DNA of 64,000 nucleotides from Erpobdella octoculata (Eukaryota; Annelida; Clitellata; Hirudinida; Erpobdellidae): NCBI GenBank assembly GCA_963978895.1, contig OZ022238.1, positions 15,711,892 to 15,775,891 of the forward strand, read 5' to 3'. Shown piece by piece: positions 51,301 to 61,039 of this stretch (position 1 is its first letter; each line of letters starts with the position of its first letter). The notes under the pieces were generated by a model. It saw only the letters and a program-made list of their open reading frames with translations, ran no database searches and was not told where the DNA came from. The position numbers and the translations under genes were made by a program.

Positions 51301-51817
51301 CAAGACATGAACCTTATGAGGTGACTGAGGTCTCTGATCGGGTCACAGCCTTCAAGTCACAGATATAGTGGGTGTTCAATTTCAAGTAAATACGTTTTCG
51401 ACCTGTACAAATGCTAAAATTACTTAATCGAATCACTGAAACCTACTGACTAAACAAATTGAAAAATGTCAGAGAGGTCTATTCCTATTATACAAACCTT
51501 TCTAAACTGATCTCGCAGACTGAGGAAGTAGTACGCTCTGTTCTGAAAGTATATTCTTGATCTTGATCGGTGATGTTACGGAAATTCGTCCTGAAAAGAA
51601 TTTTTGATTTTGGCATGCTCAACTTGCTAGGAGGCTCGGCAAATTCTGGCTCCCTGTGGATGAATTTGACCCCCCGCCAATTGACATTATACTGGAGATT
51701 CTCCCGTGGTATCCTTCCCTGCTCTTTAGTTTTGGTATACTCGAACATTTGCATTGCCCATTTTCTCACAACCTCCTCGAGATCGAATATTTCTGCCGGC
51801 TTGCACTGACGGATCAT
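48348..51817 (-). CDS. putative aerolysin-fold (ETX/MTX2, lin-24-like) protein, complete, 3 exons
   Basis: Exons on the minus strand: 51817-51498, 49261-49012, 48554-48348 (TAA stop). Borders are GT-AG and phases fit (2, 0), giving 258 residues. The start [20 protein letters not shown] is a helical N-terminus. The rest is beta-rich with alternating Ser/Thr patterns: [25 protein letters not shown], then an amphipathic strand segment around [15 protein letters not shown] and a final [16 protein letters not shown]. This looks like the invertebrate aerolysin-type beta-pore-forming fold family (Pfam ETX_MTX2; nematode lin-24/lin-33 relatives). I see no signal peptide, so it may act in the cytosol or be exported unconventionally. 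Pore formation is inference from fold resemblance. Intron 1 contains the huge ATCC microsatellite. Confidence 0.6.
49737..50480. repeat. compound CATT/CATC tetranucleotide microsatellite, about 740 bp
   Basis: (CATT)n at 49737-49823 passes into about 145 perfect ATCC units (49827-50407), returns to (CATT)n at 50407-50455 and then (TTTA)n. It lies in intron 1 of the aerolysin-like gene. All the long ORFs here (IHPS, MDGW repeats) are artefacts of the repeat. Confidence 0.98.
50700..50800. repeat. ACACAGACGTCTT short tandem repeat
   Basis: About eight head-to-tail copies of a 13-bp unit, near ACGTCTTACACAG. It is in the same intron. Confidence 0.9.
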
Positions 51818-52270
51818 GGTTATCTAGAATCTAGGGGTTGGCGTGTGGTGGCAAGATGGATGTGAATACAAAAAAAATGAGACAATTTGCAATTGGAAAT
51901 AATAGAAAATAAAATGCAAAATTGGAATGATCACTCTGGAATTTTCGAGGGAGATTAGAAAATAATTCGGCTAGAAGCAAAATGTCTTGTAATTTTGAAC
52001 GACTTTCTTGAACTTTCTTGTCAGCTTCTGCAGAAAAAAATCAAACGTTTTCTTTATTAGAAGATGACCATATCATCAACATACACAATTTCTGTTGTCT
52101 GTATGATTGTAATGTATTTGCCTATGTGGTGATATAACACAAAGACTAATTATTAAAAGATTAACATTAACTAAGAGAAAAATATAAACAACTATTCAAA
52201 TGTTTTTGTTGAAAACGAAAACCATAGTTAGTATTTAGTATATTAAAAAGGGTGAATATAAATGAAAAGA
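51818..52270. other. upstream of the aerolysin-like gene, no promoter recognised
   Basis: AT-rich DNA with no ORF, TATA box or repeat I can support. A non-coding first exon cannot be excluded. Confidence 0.35.
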
Positions 52271-52273
52271 ATA

Positions 52274-52505
52274 ATTAAAAAGAATAATTAAATATAATAA
52301 TTGAAAAGAATAATTAAATATAATAATTGAATATAATAATTGAATATAATAATTGAATATAATAATTGAATATAATAATTGAATATAATAATTGAATATA
52401 ATAATTGAATATAATAATTGAATATAATAATTAAATATAATAATTGAATATAATAATTGAATATAATAATTGAATATAATAATTAAATATAATAATTGAA
52501 TATAA
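52274..52505. repeat. 13-bp minisatellite AATAATTGAATAT
   Basis: About 17 head-to-tail units with occasional AAATAT variants. Confidence 0.95.
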
Positions 52506-52854
52506 ACTAAAATCGCGTTTGATAGAAAAAACGCTTTTAAAATTTATTTTAACTTCGTGATTTTAAGAAATAATTTAAAAAGTTTTCGTTGAATCTATTA
52601 GCTGGATTTATATTTAAATTGAGTTCAATCAAGTCAGATAGAAGGATGGATTAGGTAGAAATAAGGAACAGCTTCAGAAACATTCATCTGCTAGCTAAAT
52701 AAGACAACGCCAGCTGTACAGCCAGACTTAATCCACCATTATAGCATTACAGAAGTTTTATAGATAGAAACGAAGATATATATTTCTATTTTTATGATAA
52801 AAAACAATAAAAAACATTATGAAGAAAAAAATTGCCGAAGATACAAATTGAGTC

Positions 52855-52962
52855 GTGAGAGAAGGAGGTAAAAAGGAAGAGGAAGATAAAGAAAGACGGA
52901 GAGAGAGAAAGACAGAGAAAAAGAGAAAGAGAGAGAAGAATAGAGAAAAGAGAAAGAAACGT

Positions 52963-53007
<45 letters not shown>

Positions 53008-53010
53008 ATG
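52855..53010. repeat. purine tract (GAGA/GAAA)
   Basis: Strand-asymmetric GA-rich low-complexity run of about 150 bp. The ORFs on either strand are repeat artefacts. Confidence 0.9.
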
Positions 53011-53349
53011 GAGGTAAGAGATAAGAATAATTCTATAATTCAATATTCAATAAACATTTTTTCTCCTTCTGAAGCACGCAATGCTACGAGAGACATCTTC
53101 AAGAGGAAGAAAAATAAATCGGAAATGCACCGAAATTTAATACCAACCAATGTTATGACTATGCATCATTTTTGCATTATTTATTATTTCATTAAATTTA
53201 AATGTCAAAACTAAAAGAATTATTATTTATTTTTCAGTAATAACTTACTGTATGCATCATAGAAGTTAATGTAATTATTTCATTTACTTATTTACTTAAT
53301 AAAACTTTCTGCTGAAGATGAATAGAAATAGTAATACTTGAAATTTTTT

Positions 53350-53628
53350 TTAAAACCATGTTTCTTTTCTGAACTAAAAAGACAAAAATAATTCTCTAGC
53401 TATATAAAACCTGTTAACATAGATATACATACTAAGAGCTAACAGTAAAATTCTATAACACATAAACCTAGGTCTCATTCCAGAATATAAAACAACAATA
53501 CGACCCAGGTTATGTTCGGGAATTTACTGTTAGCTCTTTATGTATGTTAACAAATTTTAAATAACTAGAGAATTATTTTTGTCTTTGTAGTGCATAAGAA
53601 AAACTTGGTTTTTAAACAGTTTTTTTAA
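53350..53628. repeat. long imperfect inverted repeat (foldback), about 280 bp
   Basis: Left-arm blocks GACAAAAATAATTCTCTAG, GTTAACATA and AAGAGCTAACAGTAAA recur as inverse sequences in the right arm (CTAGAGAATTATTTTTGTC at about 53565). The centre is near 53490. Arms of about 120 bases resemble a foldback MITE; no TSD was confirmed. Confidence 0.85.
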
Positions 53629-54645
53629 AATTATTAATATTGAACTCTTTTTAGTTTCAATGTTATTTAGGATTTTAATTAATTATATTTTATAATAATT
53701 ATATGTTATTTAAAATTTCACCAATGCATCTGAAAATGTAATGTTAATGACGAAAAATTAATGCTAAATGACGACAATCATATAAACTATTATAAACCAA
53801 ATTTCAGCAAAATTGGATTATAAGAAGTGTTTAAAAATTCGATTACACTTTCCAATCCAGACAAACAGAGACACAGAGAAACAAGAAACAAAAAAAGTAA
53901 GTTAGGAAAAAAGTGGTAAAAAGAAAACAAGAAAACGTGCGTCGTTTAACACGAATTATATTAATTTTACATTTAATTCTTTTCATTAAATGTTTATGAT
54001 AATACTGTGTAATATCATTAGGTTTTATGATGTATATATGCTGAGCGTGAAGGAGGAGGAGGTTAATAGGGTTTCAACATCACAGAACCCCTTTTTAATT
54101 CCTGGTCATTCAAGATTCTGAAAGACAATATCTCATTCATAAACTTCCTAGAAATTCTGACAATACCATGAATATTTGCTCAAAACCCAAAGCAGAAAAT
54201 TTTGAATTGGCTCACTAGCGATTCGTATCGTTACAGTCGGAAGTTATTTATAGGACAACATTTCTCGAATAATAACTATGGCTTACAACTTCTTTAGAAT
54301 TTTATCAATGGACTCAATCTAAATATTGCACGTTGTAGAAATCTCTTTATTCTAACAACTCTTCTGATTCTTTCACATAACGTTTGTCAAATTTTCTAAC
54401 TACAGAGTTTATTCTCTCTCTAAGCTCTAACTCTCTAAAAACTTTTAAAATATCTTCTTTTTAGAAAGTTTTAGTTTGTTTAAAAATTTATTAAGTTATA
54501 TGTCATTATTCAAATCAAAACCACACATCAAACTTTCTTTCCTTGCCATGTTCCCATCCACAACATTTGCAACCGAAGCTACAAAAACAGCAAAATTGTG
54601 GGCCAGGCTGGATGCAATATACTTCCGTTTTGATTCAGCGTGGCG

Positions 54646-55145
54646 TCATCATCATTATCACCACTACCATCATCATTATCACCACCACCATCATCGTTAT
54701 CACCACCATCACCACCATCATTATCGCTACCACCATCATCGTTATCACCACCATCATCATTATCACAGACACAGCAATACCGACCGCCATCCTGCCACCA
54801 TTATCGTCGTCGTCATTAAAATCGTCATCTTCTTCGTCGTCGTTAACGTCATTGTTATCACCGTCATCATTGTCAGCATCATCATCATCATCACATTCAC
54901 TTCACAAGCAAATGTTATTAGAAGACCTCTGACGTTTGGGAAATTCACATGATAGACAGAAGAAATTGTTTAAAATGAGTGATGGTCCCTGTGAGCAGTA
55001 GAGCAGGCCTAGTGATGATAATGATGGTGATGATGATGATGGTGGTGGTGGTGATGATGATGATGATGACGATAACGATTATGGTGATGATGCTGACGAT
55101 GATGACGAGGATGATGAAGATTATGCTATGGATGATGGCTGGAAA
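54646..55145. repeat. (CAT/CAC)n tract followed by inverted (GAT/GGT)n tract
   Basis: 54646-54900 is made of CATCAT/CACCAT triplets. 55012-55145 is made of GATGAT/GGTGGT triplets, its inverse complement. Open frames (poly-His, poly-Ile) are artefacts. Confidence 0.9.
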
Positions 55146-55477
55146 GATGATATAAACTGAAGTACCCAGTTTAAGTAAAATAATTTTGCATAAAAATTGT
55201 CTTTAAAAAATCCAAGTGATTTTTTACTAAACGAAATTCTTCGGTAGTTTTATTGTCTTGAAATAATAACAAAATCCAAAAGCATTTTGTTAATCACAAG
55301 AGTTTCCGGTTGTTATCATCGATGTTATCATCAAGAAATGATTGCACAAATCTCAATCACCTCTGTTGTTGTTAACGAGACAGACACACACAAGGATACG
55401 AAGGCAAACACACATACAGAAAACACGAACATATAATATGAACAAGATTAAAGGCTGTAAACACATACACATTCATG

Positions 55478-56643
55478 CGTACATACATACATACATACAT
55501 ACATACATACATACATACATACATACATACATACATACATACATACATACATACATACATACATACATACATACATACATACATACATACATACATACAT
55601 ACATACATACATACATACATACATACATACATACATACATACATACATACATACATACATACATACATACATACATACATACATACATACATACATACAT
55701 ACATACATACATACATACATACATACATACATACATACATACATACATACATACATACATAAATCCATACATCCATACATACATACATACATACATACAT
55801 ACATACATACATACATACATACATACATACATACATACATACATACATACATACATACATACATACATACATACATACATACATACATACATACATACAT
55901 ACATACATACATACATACATACATACATACATACATACATACATACATACATACATACATACATACATACATACATACATACATACATACATACATACAT
56001 ACATACATACATACATACATACATACATACATACATACATACATACATACATACATACATACATACATACATACATACATACATACATACATACATACAT
56101 ACATACATACATACATACATACATACATACATACATACATACATACATACATACATACATACATACATACATACATACATACATACATACATACATACAT
56201 ACATACATACATACATACATACATACATACATACATACATACATACATACATACATACATACATACATACATACATACATACATACATACATACATACAT
56301 ACATACATACATACATACATACATACATACATACATACATACATACATACATACATACATACATACATACATACATACATACATACATACATACATACAT
56401 ACATACATACATACATACATACATACATACATACATACATACATACATACATACATACATACATACATACATACATACATACATACATACATACATACAT
56501 ACATACATACATACATACATACATACATACATACATACATACATACATACATACATACATACATACATACATACATACATACATACATACATACATACAT
56601 ACATACATACATACATACATACATACATACATACATACATACA

Positions 56644-56672
<29 letters not shown>
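55478..56672. repeat. (CATA)n microsatellite, about 1.2 kb, left part
   Basis: Almost perfect ATAC units with one small disruption at 55759-55780. It ends at the LTR of the element that follows, and CATA repeats resume at 59661. ORFs of IHTY or CMYV repeats on either strand are artefacts. Confidence 0.98.
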
Positions 56673-56673
<1 letters not shown>

Positions 56674-56674
<1 letters not shown>

Positions 56675-56872
56675 GTGACATATCTATGTTGAACATTCGA
56701 TGTTCTTGATATATCTATGTTGAACATTCTATGTTCTTGGAAGATAGTTGGACTTCTGCCTTGTTCCCTTTCAGTGGTTAATCTCGTGGCTGCTTCGTTG
56801 ACTCGTTTGAATAAACTTGTGTGTATCTCATCCGTACGTTTATTCTTTATATACATATAATCAAACACAACA
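56674..56872 (+). repeat. left LTR of the Ty3-type element
   Basis: 199 bp, TG...CA. Contains two related halves TGTTGAACATTCGATG / TGTTGAACATTCTATG near the start. The gag ATG (56872-56874) spans the LTR end and the primer-binding site. Confidence 0.92.
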
Positions 56873-58014
56873 TGGCGCAGTCGACAAATTACTCGATTTT
56901 TAAAGGTGATTATGTATTTCGCTTTGATGCCGCTAATCTAGCGAGCGAATGGCGACGGTTTATTCAAATGTTTCAGATTCACCTGATTGCAACCGACTCT
57001 CTCAAGAAGACCGGCAACATTTTAGTAGCAATGCTTTTGAGTTTCCTCGGACCTGATTCTCTTCCGATCTTCAACGCGTTCGACCTAGATGAATCGGACA
57101 GAAAGTCCTATGAAGCAGTGGTCAAGAGGTTTGAAAAATTTTGTACACCAAAGACTAATGTCATTTCTGAGCGCGTGACATTTTGGCAATTAACGCAGTC
57201 TTCAGACGAGTCAATAGAAGTATTTCTAATGAAGCTCCGAAACCAAGCCCGATCATGTGAGTTTGGCGACCAGCTCGAACCGATGATCAGAGACAGAATA
57301 GTACTCGGATGTGCCGATAGGACTCTGCTAGAAAGATTTCTCCGAGAAGACGAGCTTACGTTAGAAAAAGCGATAAAAATCTGCCGATCAGCGGAATGTG
57401 TAAAGAACCAGGTAAAAGTCATCAATGGCAAAAACGAACCAGCGGTCTTTGCAGTCAGAAAAGAAAGTATGACACCCCTGCAACCAGGCGGGGCAACGTA
57501 TCAATGTGGAAACTGCGGTGGAACTCACCCTCCCAAGAAATGCCCGGCGTTTGGCAAACAGTGCCTCTCCTGTGGAAAGCATAACCACTATGCTAAATTC
57601 TGTCGAGGAGCTCGAATTCATCAACGCGGATCGGAACGTCAAAAAGCACATGGATCCCCTGTAGTCCACGAGTTACAGGACGCCTTCTACATCAACCCAT
57701 GTCAAACGTTACAGACGACAAAGGCTTGGTGGAAAGAACTTGTTGTTGGAGGAATAAAGGTACGATGCAAGCTAGACACTGGAGCGGAGGTGAACATATT
57801 GCCCAAAACCGTTTGGAATAAAATGAGAAGTCGACCACCTCTTCGTCAAACCAATGTGGAAACTGCGGTGGAACTCACCCTCCCAAGAAATGCCCGGCGT
57901 TTGGCAAACAGTGCCTCTCCTGTGGAAAGCATAACCACTATGCTAAATTCTGTCGAGGAGCTCGAATTCATCAACGCGGATCGGAACGTCAAAAAGCACA
58001 TGGATCCCCTGTAG
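56872..58014 (+). pseudogene. Gag and protease region of the LTR element, frame broken by a tandem duplication
   Basis: The frame starts MAQSTNYSIF. A capsid-like helical region (about 1-190) precedes two zinc knuckles (CGNCGGTHPPKKC and CLSCGKHNHYAKFC), then aspartic protease with LDTGAEVNILP at about 57773. A 350-bp tandem duplication (57502-57851, 57852-58201) repeats both; since 350 is not a multiple of three, the frame is lost and the ORF stops at 58014. Confidence 0.85.
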
Positions 58015-58282
58015 TCCACGAGTTACAGGACGCCTTCTACATCAACCCATGTCAAACGTTACAGACGACAAAGGCTTGGTGGAAAGAACTTGTTGTTGGA
58101 GGAATAAAGGTACGATGCAAGCTAGACACTGGAGCGGAGGTGAACATATTGCCCAAAACCGTTTGGAATAAAATGAGAAGTCGACCACCTCTTCGTCAAA
58201 CCAAGGCAGTACTCACATCGTTCAGCAATGCCAGTGTACACCCGGTTGGAGTGGTAACTCTATCAGTTGTCCACAGTCAAAG

Positions 58283-59440
58283 ATGTGTGCCAACACAATT
58301 TTTTTAGTCAGCCATCCTGCTTCTCCTATTCTAGGTCTTCCCAGCTGCCAGGAGTTGAACTTGATTAGAAGGGTTGATCAAGTGATGACACATTCATCAA
58401 AGAACATCTTCAATGAGTTCAAAGACAGAAAATCCTCTGCTTGGCATGCAACACCAGCTACTTGGAAAACTACGTCGGCCACGACAGGACCGCGATACAT
58501 CAGAGGAATGCAGCCGTTTAGAAAAGAACTGAAGAACAGATCTTCAAAACAGCAACAGTCATATTCCCGGCAGAAGAAGGACCAGCAACTCCAACCATTG
58601 CAGCAGAGCAACCAAAAGTTGCAGCAAGCAAAGTATGGCCGACAGTTGCAGCAAGCAAAGTATGGCCGACAGTTGCAGCAAGCAAAGTATGGCCGACAGT
58701 TGCAGCAAGACAACCGTCAGCCGCAACGTGACAACCGCCTGCAGCATCATGAACCAAGTCAGCAACAGTACCAGCTCCGTCAGCAACAGTATCAGCCGCG
58801 TCAGCAGCAGCAGTACCAACCACGTCAGCAGCAATATGAGCAGATCCAACAGTCTCGTCAACAGCAACAAGCGTGGGGTCCTCGACCACAGAGAACACCT
58901 AAAGTAGGAGGAAGATGTTACTCTGGAAAAGGATCAAGAGGTTATTCTGAACAAAGATCCAGAAGTCAGCAACAACATGAAGTTCTTCAACATGAGTCTC
59001 AACTGCTCCCCCGAGTCATCCATGGAAAAAATCAACTCCAAAAGTTGCAAAGAAAGCAGAAATCGTATTATGACAGGTCTGCTCACAATTTACCCAAATT
59101 GCAACCTGAAGAAACCGTCAGAATCCATCACCATGGCCAGTGGATTACAGGTCAGGTCAAGTTTAAACATGGCACTTCTCGTTCATATGTGGTGCAGACG
59201 GACGCTGGTGGAGAACTGAGAAGAAATCGTCGACATCTCATTTCAACTAAAGAACCTGGTCCAACTCAGGTTATCCCAGCATCTGATGACTGTCAAGAAA
59301 CTCCAGATGAGGCGACACAACTGAATTTAGATCAGCACCAGACGGAAGCAGATGTAGAGCCAGGTGAAGACATGTCTCGATGTTATGTTACCAGATCAGG
59401 AAGGCTGTCAAGACCTCCAGTCAGATTTGTTGAACTTTAA
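58283..59440 (+). CDS. protease tail - Gln-rich - integrase C-terminus open frame
   Basis: A 385-codon frame. It opens with the protease end (ILGLPSCQELNLIRRVD), then after about 58430 has no reverse transcriptase, RNase H or integrase core. A Gln-rich stretch (58540-58890), including four 27-bp units encoding QAKYGRQLQ, leads to the integrase C-terminal segment (KQKSYYDRSAHNLPKLQPEE, SYVVQTDAGGELRRNRRHL), with a TAA just before the polypurine tract. The junctions keep one frame open. The frame differs from that of gag; a T7 run at 58299-58305 marks a shift. Confidence 0.75.
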   Translation: MCANTIFLVSHPASPILGLPSCQELNLIRRVDQVMTHSSKNIFNEFKDRKSSAWHATPATWKTTSATTGPRYIRGMQPFRKELKNRSSKQQQSYSRQKKDQQLQPLQQSNQKLQQAKYGRQLQQAKYGRQLQQAKYGRQLQQDNRQPQRDNRLQHHEPSQQQYQLRQQQYQPRQQQQYQPRQQQYEQIQQSRQQQQAWGPRPQRTPKVGGRCYSGKGSRGYSEQRSRSQQQHEVLQHESQLLPRVIHGKNQLQKLQRKQKSYYDRSAHNLPKLQPEETVRIHHHGQWITGQVKFKHGTSRSYVVQTDAGGELRRNRRHLISTKEPGPTQVIPASDDCQETPDEATQLNLDQHQTEADVEPGEDMSRCYVTRSGRLSRPPVRFVEL

Positions 59441-59461
59441 AAAAAAATCTTAGGGAGGAGG

Positions 59462-59655
59462 TGTGACATATCTATGTTGAACATTCGATGTTCTTGATAT
59501 ATCTATGTTGAACATTCTATGTTCTTGGAAGATAGTTGGACTTCTGCCTTGTTCCCTTTCAGTGGTTAATCTCGTGGTTGCTTCGTTGACTCGTTTGAAT
59601 AAACTTGTGTGTATCTCATCCGTACGTTTATTCTTTATATACATATAATCAAACA

Positions 59656-59660
<5 letters not shown>
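59462..59660 (+). repeat. right LTR of the Ty3-type element
   Basis: Same length as the left LTR, with about one visible difference (GGTTGCTTCG for GGCTGCTTCG). A polypurine tract ends directly before it. It is followed by CATA repeats. Confidence 0.92.
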
Positions 59661-59690
<30 letters not shown>

Positions 59691-59785
59691 TACATACATA
59701 CATACATACATACATACATACATACATACATACATACATACATACATACTACATACATACACACACATACATACATACATACATA
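59661..59785. repeat. (CATA)n microsatellite, right part
   Basis: Continuation of the 55478-56672 repeat past the LTR element, with CACACA and TACTACAT interruptions. Confidence 0.95.
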
Positions 59786-59949
59786 AGCGGTCTAGTATGA
59801 CCCGGGGCAGTGGGGCAGCCATTCCTCCCAGCCGTTATTTTTGAAATTTTGTTTTTTTTGGATGTGACAAGAAAATTAGTAGAGAATAGAGAACTGGTAA
59901 TAATTGAAATAGCCGAAGTTCTCTATGAATTGCTTTAACCGCGCAACCC

Positions 59950-60475
59950 GAGTGGCCGGACAAAATGTCATCGAATAAAATGTCGTGGAAAAAATGTCGC
60001 GGACAAAATGGCGTGAGAACAAAATATCGTGGACCAAACAAATTGTTTTGTATATTTTTTTAAAAAAACATGAGTTTTTTCGGTTTTATAGATTCCGATA
60101 TGGTTTCATCACTTTTGTCTCGTAATTGAAGATCTAAGATTCTATTTGTTTAAAACGTTACAGGACTTTTTCAAATATTTTTGTTTGTACATGGAACTTT
60201 ATAATAGGTACATGTTACCATGACATTTTGATAAGATTAACAGGTTTTTTAAAAATCAGAAACTGGTACCAATCACCGGGAAGTTTTGAACATTACGTTT
60301 TGCTCACATTTTGCCCTTACGACAATTTTTCCTCAGTACATTTTTTTAAGGATATTTTGTCTACGATATTTTGTTCGCAACATTTTGCCCACGAAATTTC
60401 TCCACTAGAATTTGTCCACGACATTTTGTCCGCGACATTTCGTCCGCGATATTTTGTCCGATGACATTTTATCTT
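59950..60475. mobile_element. MITE-like element built from inverted GGACAAAATGTCG units
   Basis: The left side carries GGACAAAATGTCATCG, AAAATGTCGTGG and GCGGACAAAATGG. The right side carries the inverse units ACATTTTGTCCGCGACATTT and TTTGTCCGATGACATTTTAT. The arms face each other around a 300-bp AT-rich centre. No ORF; TSD not established. Confidence 0.65.
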
Positions 60476-60722
60476 TGAACCATATAAGGTTGTTTCATTT
60501 ACTATTTCACTGTTTTATAAACGTATCAAGCAGCGATTAACATTTAAAGTTAACAAGTAAAGGAAAAACAAGTTTGTCAACAAAAACGTTTTTTTTTTAA
60601 TTGAATCATGTATTGTCATCGAATATAAAGCTAAGATAAAAGTTTCAGCTTCCTAGCTAGTCAAATAGCTGGTTAAATTTTAATTGCAAGATTTGCGTAC
60701 AGAGAAAGACATACACAGAAAA

Positions 60723-60726
<4 letters not shown>

Positions 60727-60757
<31 letters not shown>
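60727..60757. repeat. (TA)n microsatellite
   Basis: Short pure TA run following CAGAGAAAGA-type sequence. Confidence 0.95.
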
Positions 60758-60758
<1 letters not shown>

Positions 60759-60938
60759 CATTTAGAATCACCAGAAGATGTCGGCATTTTTGAGTTTGGA
60801 AAGCTTTTGCAGTTGCTTTCAACAGTTTAAAAAAAACTGTATCTGCATGTCGTGTTTTGTTAGAGCAAAAACAATGTATCTTATTTCAGTGCATCAAAGA
60901 AGAAACGGGAAAAGAGGCAGTATAATACATCCTGTACT

Positions 60939-60939
<1 letters not shown>

Positions 60940-61023
<84 letters not shown>

Positions 61024-61025
61024 TC
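60940..61025. repeat. (TC)n microsatellite
   Basis: Pure TC dinucleotides over about 85 bp with one TTTC interruption. Confidence 0.97.
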
Positions 61026-61039
61026 TCTGTCTCTGTAAT

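Larger units (their letters stand above)
56674..59660 (+). mobile_element. Ty3-type LTR retrotransposon derivative with most of pol missing
   Basis: Two 199-bp LTRs (56674-56872 and 59462-59660) begin TGTGACATATC and end AACACAACA (TG...CA), and appear nearly identical. A TGGCGCAGTCG primer-binding-like site follows the first; a purine tract (AGGGAGGAGG) precedes the second. Inside are gag with two zinc knuckles, protease, a Gln-rich stretch and only the C-terminal end of integrase. Flanks are CATA repeats on both sides, so the 4-bp target copy (CATA) is not distinguishable from the repeat. Near-identical LTRs suggest recent insertion. Confidence 0.9.

Noticed and set aside
54476..54952. 158-codon His-rich ORF
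   Set aside because: CAT/CAC triplet repeat; the non-repeat part resembles nothing known.
55342..56868. ORFs of up to 498 codons (IHTY, CMYV repeats)
   Set aside because: They are translations of the CATA repeat; no splice or start context.
58299..58307. Programmed minus-one frameshift at the T7 run between protease frames
   Set aside because: It could be a plain homopolymer indel; the canonical slippery heptamer is not in the required frame, and gag is already broken upstream.
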